Shown here piece after piece: positions 6,486 to 12,862 of a DNA stretch of 14,153 bases; the stretch's first letter is position 1; the number at the start of each line of letters is the position of its first letter. Location of the stretch: NCBI RefSeq assembly GCF_024170405.1, contig NZ_JALJYC010000039.1, positions 1 to 14,153 on the forward strand, read 5' to 3'. The position numbers were made by a program, and so were the translations under genes. The notes beneath the pieces were generated by a model that was not told where the DNA came from, did not search any database, and was given only the letters and a program-made list of their open reading frames with translations. Source of the stretch: Neisseria perflava. Its GTDB lineage: Bacteria; Pseudomonadota; Gammaproteobacteria; Burkholderiales; Neisseriaceae.

Positions 6486-6541
6486 AGGCCGTCTGAAAAT
6501 TTTCCTAAAACCGACCGCACTTTTTATTTTTCAGACGACCT
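6486..6541. repeat. Orphan palindrome: AG-DUS, Haemophilus-type USS, AG-mucDUS
   Basis: AGGCCGTCTGAA (6486-6497) faces an inverted AGGTCGTCTGAA (6530-6541). They pair with one mismatch and extend into A/T runs. The loop holds a perfect AAGTGCGGT on the minus strand (6514-6522), followed by CGGTTTTAGGAAAATTTT as in the extended Haemophilus signal. Elsewhere in the window such elements follow a gene's stop, but here both neighbours start nearby, so this may be the remnant of a lost gene end. Confidence 0.65.
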
Positions 6542-6566
6542 GTTTATCCACAGAAACGGGGCGTGT

Positions 6567-6583
6567 CCGCTTGCGCCAAGCGG
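6567..6583. other. Hairpin CCGCTTG-CGC-CAAGCGG
   Basis: A perfect 7-bp stem with a 3-base loop, flanked by GTG and CAC, which extend the symmetry. There is no T run on either side, so it is not a standard terminator. It could be an operator or an RNA structure upstream of the sugar dehydrogenase; the function is unknown. Confidence 0.35.
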
Positions 6584-6693
6584 TTCACATTGATTCGGAT
6601 TTAAATACAAAAAGCATAAAATAGCGCAGATTGTTTACTATTGTGAAAAGCTCTTGTTCGGTTTAACGGGTTTTTCCACAAACTTTTTCGTTA

Positions 6694-6770
6694 TATACTC
6701 TTCTTAATATTTCTTGAGACGGAGACGATGGATTGTTCCGTCCCGTTTTTATTACCCAAAATTAAGGAGG
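6694..6770 (+). promoter_or_regulatory. Candidate promoter and leader hairpin of the PQQ sugar dehydrogenase
   Basis: TATACT (6694-6699) is a fair -10 with a weak upstream TTTTCC. The leader then has GACGGA (6718-6723) and TCCGTC (6738-6743), which can form a stem followed by CCGTTTTTATTA, resembling a weak terminator before the ribosome-binding site AAGGAGG (6764-6770). This could be an attenuator; it is judged by eye only. Confidence 0.4.
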
Positions 6771-6778
6771 ATATACTT

Positions 6779-8164
6779 ATGAAAAAATTATTGACTGCCG
6801 TGGCTGTGCTCAGCGTTTTAGGCGGTGCGGCCTGTGCGCAAACTTCCGCGCCGAAGGAAGCCGCAAATCCGGCCGCAAATCAAGCGGTAAATATCGAGCA
6901 ATTTTCCGCCAAAGTGCTGACTACCGGCCTGCAGGCGCCTTGGGACATGCAGTTTGGTGACGACGGCTATCTATGGGTAACGGAGCGCGAGGGCAAGCAG
7001 CTTACCCGCGTGAATGTGCAAGATGGCAGCAAAAAAGTGGTGGTGAAAATCGACGAAATCTTTACCGGCTCGCAACACGAAGGCTTGCTCGGTTTTACTT
7101 TCGACCCTGATTTTGCGCAAAACCATTATCTCTACACCGCTTACACCTATAAAGACAACGGCCGAGAACACGCCAAAATCATCCGCCTGACCTACGATCC
7201 CGCCACTCAAACCGCAGGCAATCCGGTGACGCTGATGGAAAAATTACCGGCGGACGACGACCACAACGGCGGACGCGTGCGCTTTGCGGCGGACGGCAAA
7301 CTGCATTACACCATCGGTGAAAACGGCCGCAACCAAGGCACACACCTGTATCAGCAAAATAAAGCGCAATATCTGCCGACCGCCGAACAAATCGCCAACA
7401 AAGATTATTCCCTGTATTTGGGCAAAACCCTGCGCATGAATAAAGACGGTTCGATTCCGGCGGACAACCCGGTCATCAACGGCGTGAAAAGCCATATCTT
7501 CACCTACGGCCACCGCAATCCGCAAGGTTTGGTGGTGGTCAACGGCAGATTGTTCTCTTCCGAACAAGGCCCGAGCAGCGATGACGAAATCAATATTCTG
7601 CAAGCCGGCGGCAACTACGGCTGGCCGCATGTGGCCGGTTTTGTGGATAACCAGGCTTATGCCTACATCAACCATTCCAAATCCAAACAGCGCCCGAAAG
7701 ACGGCGAAGTGACGGACGTGAAACCGCAAAAAGAAACCGATTGGAAAGGCAAACAGGTCAATCCGCTCAAAACCTTCTTTACCGTGCGCGAAGGCTATAA
7801 TTTTACCGATCCGGCTTGTTCGACAAGCACTTATATCTGCTGGCCGACCATTTCTCCGGCCAGCATCAACTATTACCCTGAAAACGGCAAAAACGCCTAC
7901 TGGCGCAATTCGCTGATTGTGTCCTCCCTGAAAAACGGCGCTTTGTACGTGTTGCCGCTGAATTCGGCGAAAGACAACGTGCAGGGTGATGTGCGCGTGT
8001 ATCTGCATTCGCAAAACCGCTACCGCAACGCCGTGCCGAATGCGGACGGCAGCAAAATCTATGTAGCGACGGATGTGCGCGGCAATGTCATCGGCAAAGA
8101 GGGCAAAGTGACCGACAAGCTGGAAAATCCGGGTTCGATTCTGGAATTTACCATCGCCCAATAA
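6779..8164 (+). CDS. Soluble PQQ-dependent sugar dehydrogenase (GdhB/Asd-like)
   Basis: 461 residues. The ATG at 6779 was chosen over an in-frame ATG at 6728 because AAGGAGG lies 8 bases upstream and it opens a signal peptide (MKKLLTAVAVLSVLGGAACAQ, likely cleaved near ACA/Q), so the enzyme is periplasmic. It is a six-bladed beta-propeller of the GSDH family, oxidising aldoses with PQQ. PQQ and catalytic residues of the Acinetobacter enzyme are recognisable: the general-base His in DDDHNGGR (His162), YGHRNPQG (Arg246, Asn247), Lys in SSLKNG, and two Arg in QNRYRN. The Ca-site loop GPSSDDEINILQAGGNYGWP is present. Electrons would pass to a soluble acceptor or cytochrome. PQQ synthesis genes are not in the window and are not generally known from Neisseria, so the cofactor is probably imported. 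The next gene is a PQQ-receptor homologue. Confidence 0.9.
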   Translation: MKKLLTAVAVLSVLGGAACAQTSAPKEAANPAANQAVNIEQFSAKVLTTGLQAPWDMQFGDDGYLWVTEREGKQLTRVNVQDGSKKVVVKIDEIFTGSQHEGLLGFTFDPDFAQNHYLYTAYTYKDNGREHAKIIRLTYDPATQTAGNPVTLMEKLPADDDHNGGRVRFAADGKLHYTIGENGRNQGTHLYQQNKAQYLPTAEQIANKDYSLYLGKTLRMNKDGSIPADNPVINGVKSHIFTYGHRNPQGLVVVNGRLFSSEQGPSSDDEINILQAGGNYGWPHVAGFVDNQAYAYINHSKSKQRPKDGEVTDVKPQKETDWKGKQVNPLKTFFTVREGYNFTDPACSTSTYICWPTISPASINYYPENGKNAYWRNSLIVSSLKNGALYVLPLNSAKDNVQGDVRVYLHSQNRYRNAVPNADGSKIYVATDVRGNVIGKEGKVTDKLENPGSILEFTIAQ

Positions 8165-8185
8165 TTAAAAAAATCAGAAAAAACG

Positions 8186-8212
8186 ACCGCTCTTTTCAGG
8201 GCGGTTTTCTTT
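8186..8212 (+). terminator. Intrinsic terminator between sugar dehydrogenase and receptor
   Basis: ACCGCTCT (8186-8193) pairs with AGGGCGGT (8198-8205) around TTTC, and TTTTCTTT follows. It lies 20 bases before the receptor start, with no obvious promoter in between, so receptor expression would depend on read-through or on an unseen promoter. Confidence 0.75.
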
Positions 8213-8231
8213 AGATTCCAAAGGTGATGTT

Positions 8232-10315
8232 ATGATGAAATTGAAGCTGAGCACATTGGCGGTGCTGGCGGCTTTTCAGACGGCCTATGCGCAAACCGGT
8301 GAGGCCGCTGCCGACGCACCCGCCGCCGAACTGGACGAAATCGTGGTCACCGCCACTCGCACGTCCACCCGCCTGCTGGATACGCCCGCCTCGGTTTCGG
8401 TGGTCAACGCCGACAAGAAAAAAGCGCAGGGCGGGCTGGGGGTCAACCTGACCGAAGTGCTCAAAGGCATTCTGGGGCTGACCATTGAAAACCGCAACAA
8501 TTATGCGCAGGATTTGCAGCTTTCTTCGCGCGGCTCCCGTGCCGGCGTGCGCGGCGTGCGCTGTATGTGGACGGCATTCCCGCCACCATGCCCGACGGCC
8601 AAGGCGCGACGAGCAATATCGACATCAATTCCCTCGGCCGCGTGGAAGTGTTGAAAGGGCCGTTTTCCTCGCTCTACGGCAATTCTTCCTCCGGCGCTAT
8701 TTTGATGGAAACGGAAGGCGGCGCTTATCCGCCGCAAATTTCCGTTGACAGCGGCTTCGGCTCCTACGGCAGCTACCATTACGGCGTAAAAGCCTCCGGT
8801 ATGACGGAATCGGGCAGCCTGCGCGAATATGTGGTCAGCGCCAACCGTTTTACCACGGAAGGCTACCGCGACCATTCCGGTGCGCGTAAAAATCAGGCGA
8901 ATATGAAACTGACCTAGGATTTGGCCAACGATGCGGAATTGAAACTGGTGTTCAACCATGTGGACATCAAGGCGCAAGACCCGGGCGCGTTGAGCAGAGC
9001 GCAATGGGCGCAAAACCGCCGCCAAAACGCCGCCACCATCACCCAATACAATGCCCGCAAAGACATCAAACAAAGCCAGCTCGGGCTGACCTACACGCAG
9101 CAGCTTAATCCCAACCACAGCCTGTTACTGTCCGGCTATGTGGGTCAACGCCACAACAAGCAGTATCTGGCGATTCCACGAGCCACGCAAACCCGCAGCA
9201 GCGGTCATGCGGGCGGCGTTATCGACCTGACCCGCACCTATTACGGGCTGGATAGCCGCTGGCAGTATCAAAATGATGCGCAAACCCTGAAATACAGCCT
9301 CGGCGTGAACTATGACGAAGTGCGCGAAGACCGCCAAGGCTACGAAAACTTCGTCGGCTCGAATTTGGGCGTGAGAGGCAATTTGCGCCGCGACGAAGAC
9401 AACCGCATTTTCAATCTCGACCCCTATATGCAGCTGCAATGGAGGCCGTCTGAAAAATGGACGTTCGACGGCGGCCTGCGTTACAGCACGGTACAGTTCC
9501 GTTCCAAAGACCATTATCTGAGCAACGGCGACGACAGCGGCAAAGCCCGTTACCACCAATGGCTGCCGTCGGCGGGCGTCAGCTACCGCCTTGCCCCGCA
9601 AACCAGCCTGTACGCCGCGTACAGCCGTGGTTTTGAAACCGCCACCCTGCTGGAAATGTCGTACCGTCCCGACGGCGTCGGCGGCTTGAATTTCGCCTTG
9701 CAACCGCTGACCAGCCACAACTACGAAGCGGGCGTGAAACACCGGCTGCTCGGCGGCCTGCTCACCGCCGCCCTCTACCGCACCGATACCGACAACGACA
9801 TCGTGTCCGCCGGCACGGTGGACGGCCGCGCCACCTACCGCAACGCAGGCAAAACCAAACGGCAGGGCTTCGAGCTGGGCTGGCAGGGCAAGCTCTACAA
9901 GGATTTGAACCTGACCCTCAGTTACAACTACATCGACGCCAAGTTTGACGAAAGCAACGGCAGCATTGTCAAAGGCCGCCGCATTCCGGGCATCGCGCGA
10001 CAAACCGCCTATGCCGCCCTCGGCTGGCAGCCGCAGCAGGGCTTGCGCGGCGGCTTCGACATCCAGTATTCGGATAAGGTTTATGTGGACAACGCCAACA
10101 GCGAATACGCCCCGAGCTACACCACCGTCGGCGCCTATATGGGCTACCGTTGGCAGAAAAACCACTGGGTCATCGACGCCACCGCCCGCGTGGACAACCT
10201 GTTCGACCGCGACTACGCCGCTACTGTTATCCTCAACGACAACAACGGCCGCTATTACGAACCCTCCCTGCCGCGCAACTACACCTTCGGACTGAACGTG
10301 TCGTATCGTTTTTAA
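8232..10315 (+). pseudogene. TonB-dependent receptor, YncD/PqqU-like, frameshifted and with a TAG stop
   Basis: About 694 codons in all, the length of E. coli YncD (PqqU), which imports PQQ. Parts in order: signal peptide (MMKLKLSTLAVLAAFQTAYA); TonB box LDEIVVTATR; plug with NLTEVLKGILGLTIENRNNYAQDLQLSSRG, then YVDGIPATMPDGQGATSNIDINSLGRVEVLKGPFSSLYGNSSSG; a barrel with RFTTEGYRDHSGARKNQAN, NAGKTKRQGFELGW and RVDNLFDRDYAA; terminal Phe (VSYRF). Lesion 1: near 8561-8563 one base is missing (GVRGVR should continue LYVDG), shifting frame; SRGSRAGVRGVR is also shorter than the family's SRGFGARxxxGVRGxR. Lesion 2: TAG at 8915-8917 (KLT-stop-DLAND). From there the frame is open to 10315. A functional receptor is not expected unless these are sequencing errors. 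The family assignment is from remembered similarity and is strong along the whole length. Confidence 0.85.
8275..8286 (-). repeat. AG-DUS inside the receptor signal peptide
   Basis: TTCAGACGGCCT, the reverse complement of AGGCCGTCTGAA, encodes FQTAY just before the predicted cleavage site. A second coding DUS at 9443-9454 (plus strand) encodes RPSE within the barrel. Confidence 0.85.
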
Positions 10316-10332
10316 AAACGGACTGGCAGAAA

Positions 10333-10397
10333 AAGGCCGTCTGAACGGGAGTGAAAACGAAATCAAAGATTTCTGTTGCGCCCGTTCAGACGGCCTT
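10333..10397 (+). terminator. 67-bp-class nested DUS hairpin, copy 2 (bidirectional terminator)
   Basis: AAGGCCGTCTGAACGGG (10333-10349) pairs perfectly with 10381-10397. The loop carries the same GTGAAAACGAAATC-AAA-GATTTCTGT as copy 1 at 5627-5692. It lies between the convergent ends of the receptor (10315) and the YdcZ gene (10431). AAAATTTTTG follows on the plus strand. Confidence 0.8.
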
Positions 10398-10415
10398 AAA
10401 ATTTTTGTAAAACCG

Positions 10416-10424
10416 ACCGTGCTT
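10416..10424 (-). repeat. Degenerate Haemophilus-type uptake sequence
   Basis: The minus strand reads AAGCACGGT, two bases from AAGTGCGGT, followed by CGGTTTTACAAAAATTTT with the same downstream AT pattern as the perfect copies. It lies 6 bases past the YdcZ stop. Confidence 0.4.
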
Positions 10425-10430
10425 TGAATA

Positions 10431-10886
10431 CTATGCAACGGATTTGTTGCCGTATTGCACCAGCAAAATGCCCGCTACCACCACGGCCGCACCGATGATT
10501 TTGGTCAGATTGACGGGCTTGACTTCCAAATGGAACAGGCCGAAATGATCGAGCAAAAGCGCGCCGAACACCTGCCCTGCAATGATGAGTACGGTAAAGT
10601 TGCCGATGCCCATTTTGGGTGCCAGTATCACCGCACTGGCGACAAATACCGCGCCGCTCAAACCGCCGAACCACGCCCACCAAGGCAGCGCACCGACGGA
10701 TTGCAGATTGGGCGCATTGACTTTAAACAGCAGCAATAGCGGCACCACCAACAAAAAACTGACCGTCAATGACACCAGCGTTGACCACAGCGGGTGTCCT
10801 ACCGCTTTGGCCAAGACCGCATTCATCGGTGCCTGAATCGGCATCAGCATGCCCACGGCAACCGCCGCCAATACTAATTTCAACAT
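10431..10886 (-). CDS. DMT-superfamily membrane protein, YdcZ/DUF606 family
   Basis: 151 residues with about five membrane segments (4-22, 36-55, 70-90, 96-113, 126-145). PIQAPMNAVLAKAVGHPLWSTLVSL and the GxxFVASAVILAPKMGIGNFTVLIIAGQVFGALLLDHFG block are typical of the small YdcZ transporters, inner-membrane proteins thought to act as dimers or in pairs. The substrate is unknown. The start is supported by GAGAGGAAAA upstream of the ATG. The gene is divergent from the LysR-type regulator (90-base gap), which makes it that regulator's likely target. A paralogue lies at 13101-13571. The stop is TAG. Confidence 0.85.
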   Translation of the reverse strand: MLKLVLAAVAVGMLMPIQAPMNAVLAKAVGHPLWSTLVSLTVSFLLVVPLLLLFKVNAPNLQSVGALPWWAWFGGLSGAVFVASAVILAPKMGIGNFTVLIIAGQVFGALLLDHFGLFHLEVKPVNLTKIIGAAVVVAGILLVQYGNKSVA

Positions 10887-10908
10887 GGTTTTTTCCTCTC
10901 AAAGATTT

Positions 10909-10941
10909 GATGTGGCAATTATAATTATTTTTTGCAATAAT
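10909..10941. promoter_or_regulatory. Divergent regulator/target intergenic site
   Basis: ATTATT-N6-AATAAT (10924-10941) is a dyad of the T-N11-A kind bound by LysR-type regulators. Overlapping its left edge, the YdcZ gene's minus-strand -10 TATAAT (10918-10923) is followed five bases later by CATCAA. The same core-promoter pattern precedes the gene starting at 12839 and blocks B-D. Binding is inferred. Confidence 0.5.
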
Positions 10942-10976
10942 AGAAATTCGTTTTTTAGATGGGTATTATTCATATT

Positions 10977-11885
10977 ATGAATACTATAAACCGCCTTGAT
11001 TTGAATCTGCTGCCTGTTTTGCAGGTGCTGCTAGAAGAAAGGCACGTCAGCCGCAGTGCCGAACGCTTGTTTAAAAGCCAGCCGGCACTGAGTCATGCGC
11101 TTGCCCAACTGCGGGAACAGTTTAACGACCCGCTGCTGGTGCGACAAAACGGCAAAATGCAGCTGACCTCCTTTGCCGACGGCCTGCAAGCTCCTTTGGC
11201 ACAGCTGCTTGCCGACCTTGACCGATTGCTTGGCGGCGAGCCTTTCAGCCCTGCCGAATGCGAACGCACTTTTCGCATTGCGATGTCCGATTACGCCGCC
11301 AGCGTGATTTTGTCGCCGCTGCTGCGACGGTTACGCCGCCACGCACCGAATATCCGCCTTGTTATCAACCAGCCGCCGAGCAGAGAGAGCCTGCTAAACC
11401 AGCTGATGGACGGAGAAATTGATTTGGCTTTTGGGGTGCTGGGCGACATTCCGCATGACATTCAATCGCAATGGCTGTTTGACGAGCAATTTGTCTGCAT
11501 CACCGACCGTAGCAACTGCTATCAGCATTGCGATACCACCCAATGGGCTGCACTGCCGCATATTGTGCTGTCGCTGCAGCCGCAAGCCAATGAAGAGCTG
11601 GAAAAAGCCTTGTTGCAGCAGAATCTCAGCCTGAACCGCCAACTGGTCTCCCCGCATTGGAATGCGGCGTTGGATTTGTTGGCGGGTACGGATTTGCTGC
11701 TGACCGTCTCCAGCAAAATGGCGGACAAACTCCAACATCACCCGCAGCTGCACACCTTCCCGCCGCCGCTCAAGCTGCCCGCTATTCCCTATTTGCAACT
11801 GTGGCACAGCCGCCGCACGCAGGACAAGGGATTGACATGGCTACGTGAACAAGTAGCGGGCTTGTTTGCCCTAGGGGAAGATTAA
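10977..11885 (+). CDS. LysR-type transcriptional regulator
   Basis: 302 residues from the ATG at 10977 (MNTINRLDLNLLPVL), preferred because LysR proteins of this NodD/PcpR-like branch begin this way; an in-frame ATG at 10959 would add six residues, and neither start has a clear ribosome-binding site. The winged helix-turn-helix is at about 7-66 (LEERHVSRSAERLFKSQPALSHALAQLREQFNDPLLVR). The effector-binding domain follows from about 90 (FRIAMSDYAASVILSPLLRRLRRHAPNIRLV; DGEIDLAFGV). It probably senses a small aromatic or redox-active ligand, which is a guess from the branch. It is divergent from the YdcZ gene and may also control other units with the same promoter motif. Confidence 0.88.
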   Translation: MNTINRLDLNLLPVLQVLLEERHVSRSAERLFKSQPALSHALAQLREQFNDPLLVRQNGKMQLTSFADGLQAPLAQLLADLDRLLGGEPFSPAECERTFRIAMSDYAASVILSPLLRRLRRHAPNIRLVINQPPSRESLLNQLMDGEIDLAFGVLGDIPHDIQSQWLFDEQFVCITDRSNCYQHCDTTQWAALPHIVLSLQPQANEELEKALLQQNLSLNRQLVSPHWNAALDLLAGTDLLLTVSSKMADKLQHHPQLHTFPPPLKLPAIPYLQLWHSRRTQDKGLTWLREQVAGLFALGED

Positions 11886-11898
11886 CGGGCGCATAAGC

Positions 11899-11934
11899 AA
11901 ATGCCGTCGGAAAGGGCGGTTTCCGACGGCATTT
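11899..11934 (+). terminator. Terminator after the LysR gene, DUS-like with a paired base change
   Basis: AAATGCCGTCGGAAA (11899-11913) pairs perfectly with 11920-11934 around GGGCGG, then TTTTGCTTTT follows. Each arm is a DUS with the same T-to-G change (GCCGTCGGAA), so the stem is intact while the uptake word is lost in both arms. Confidence 0.85.
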
Positions 11935-11952
11935 TGCTTTTACAAGCGGGGT

Positions 11953-11978
11953 AAAATTCTGCAAATTTGACCGCACTT
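11953..11978 (-). repeat. Haemophilus-type uptake sequence, perfect core and extension
   Basis: The minus strand reads AAGTGCGGT (11970-11978), then CAAATTTGCAGAATTTT, the best match in the window to the extended Pasteurellaceae signal. It starts directly after the TAA stop (11979-11981) of the YciI-like gene. Confidence 0.75.
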
Positions 11979-12272
11979 TTAGCCGATAAACTTGCTCAAA
12001 TCCCCCGCCATTTTCGGGGCAAATTCGCGGATTTCGTATCGGGCGAAATTCGGGTAGTAGCAGTCTTCGTTTAAAATCGCTTCCAACGCTTCGCGGCTGT
12101 CGGCGTGGGCGATAATCATGCCATTGTGTTTTTCGGTGTCGATAAACGAGCCGAGCAAGAGGAAGTTGCCCGCCTCAAAATGCTTTTTAAACCAAGCAGC
12201 GTGTTTGGGGAACATTTCCGCCTGCTGCGCTTCGGTTACGTCGTCGTTTACGGTGATATTAATCAAATACAT
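11979..12272 (-). CDS. YciI-like protein
   Basis: 97 residues, a complete small ferredoxin-like-fold protein of the YciI family (FPKHAAWFKKHFEAGNFLLLGSF, then GMIIAHADSREALEAILNEDCYYPNFARYEIREF). The family's conserved His is in KHAAWF. YciI proteins are often found as domains in dehalogenases or beside oxidoreductases, but their reactions are mostly unknown. AAGGAG precedes the ATG. It is the last gene of the minus-strand run, 9 bases after the NAD(P)H oxidoreductase, suggesting translational coupling and a shared role. Confidence 0.85.
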   Translation of the reverse strand: MYLINITVNDDVTEAQQAEMFPKHAAWFKKHFEAGNFLLLGSFIDTEKHNGMIIAHADSREALEAILNEDCYYPNFARYEIREFAPKMAGDLSKFIG

Positions 12273-12281
12273 AGCGGCTCC

Positions 12282-12839
12282 TTACAGGATGTTTAACAGT
12301 TTGACCAAACGGTCGGCGTGGGCTTCGGATTTGGCTTTCATGGCCGCCAGTTTGCTTTCGTCGCTGCGGCTGGTGTAGGACACGCCTCCGGTGTAAACGT
12401 GGCCTGCCCATTCCAAGCCGGTGAGTTTGGCGGTTTGTTTCAGCGGCGGTAAAAAAGCTTCAATCGGGTAGCCTTGAATGCCGCCTTCCACGTACATTTC
12501 TTCCGGCGCGCCGGTGGTGAACGAGGCGACGATTTTTTTGCCGTGCAGTTTGTTGCCCGTAGAGCCGTGGGAGAAACCGTGTACAAACACGTCTTCAATC
12601 CATTTTTTTATCAAGCTTGGCACGGCGTACCAGAAAATCGGGAATTGCAGCACGATAATGTCGGCGTTCACCAGCTTGGCTTGCTCGGCGGCGACGTCGA
12701 ATTGGTAGTTGGGATAGAGTTTGTCCAAGTAGTCAAATTCGGCGTTAGGCAAATCTTTTTCCAATTTTTCCAAAATGATTTTATTGGCGAAAGAGTTGTT
12801 CAGGTCGGTGTGTCCGGAGACGATTAAAATATTGCTCAT
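12282..12839 (-). CDS. Flavodoxin-fold NAD(P)H-dependent oxidoreductase (NQO/KefF-like)
   Basis: 185 residues, flavodoxin_2 family, cytoplasmic, probably FMN- or FAD-dependent quinone or nitro reductase. ILIVSGHTDLNNSFANKII (4-22) is the phosphate-binding start. ADIIVLQFPIFWYAVPSLIKKWIEDVF (59-85) is the signature of the MdaB/KefF/NQO group. FTTGAPEE follows at about 108-115. The exact substrate is unknown. ACAAGGACAA precedes the ATG. It lies inside the minus-strand run but has its own candidate promoter (TATAAT at 12872-12877, then CATCAA) overlapping the stop of the upstream 70-codon gene, so it may be controlled separately with the YciI gene. Confidence 0.87.
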   Translation of the reverse strand: MSNILIVSGHTDLNNSFANKIILEKLEKDLPNAEFDYLDKLYPNYQFDVAAEQAKLVNADIIVLQFPIFWYAVPSLIKKWIEDVFVHGFSHGSTGNKLHGKKIVASFTTGAPEEMYVEGGIQGYPIEAFLPPLKQTAKLTGLEWAGHVYTGGVSYTSRSDESKLAAMKAKSEAHADRLVKLLNIL

Positions 12840-12862
12840 GGTGTTGTCCTTGTTTGTCAGTT

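Larger units (their letters stand above)
6417..6778. other. 362-base divergent intergenic region
   Basis: This lies between the antitoxin and the sugar dehydrogenase, both reading away from it. It holds a DUS/hUSS/DUS palindrome (6486-6541), a DnaA-box-like TTATCCACA (6544-6552), a 7-bp stem hairpin (6567-6583), a plausible -10 TATACT (6694-6699), a leader hairpin (6718-6743) and a strong ribosome-binding site (6764-6770). The antitoxin promoter is probably at 6430-6470 (ATTAACATATATAC on the minus strand). No convincing gene is seen. Confidence 0.6.

Noticed and set aside
6544..6552. DnaA-box-like TTATCCACA with a weaker TTTTCCACA at 6672-6680, suggesting an origin
   Set aside because: A single 9-mer match is expected by chance in a window this size, and there is no cluster, AT-rich unwinding region or replication gene nearby.
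7244..8161. 305-codon open frame opposite the sugar dehydrogenase, and a 205-codon one at 8501-9118
   Set aside because: Both mirror coding DNA, have no motif or start signal and are explained by base composition.
8921..10315. Separate outer-membrane protein starting near 8921
   Set aside because: It continues the same receptor, in the same frame as the preceding piece, directly after a TAG; its first codon is an internal TTG without a start signal.
9125..10438. 437-codon open frame on the minus strand opposite the receptor
   Set aside because: It lies antisense to a clearly recognisable receptor barrel, its translation is low-complexity (Val/Ala/Gly-rich) without domains, and it has no ribosome-binding site. 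It is an effect of GC-rich codon use.
10977..11885. CrgA, the meningococcal LysR regulator of mdaB
   Set aside because: The DNA-binding domain sequence (ERHVSRSAERLFKSQPALSHAL) belongs to the NodD/PcpR-like branch and does not resemble CrgA as I remember it.
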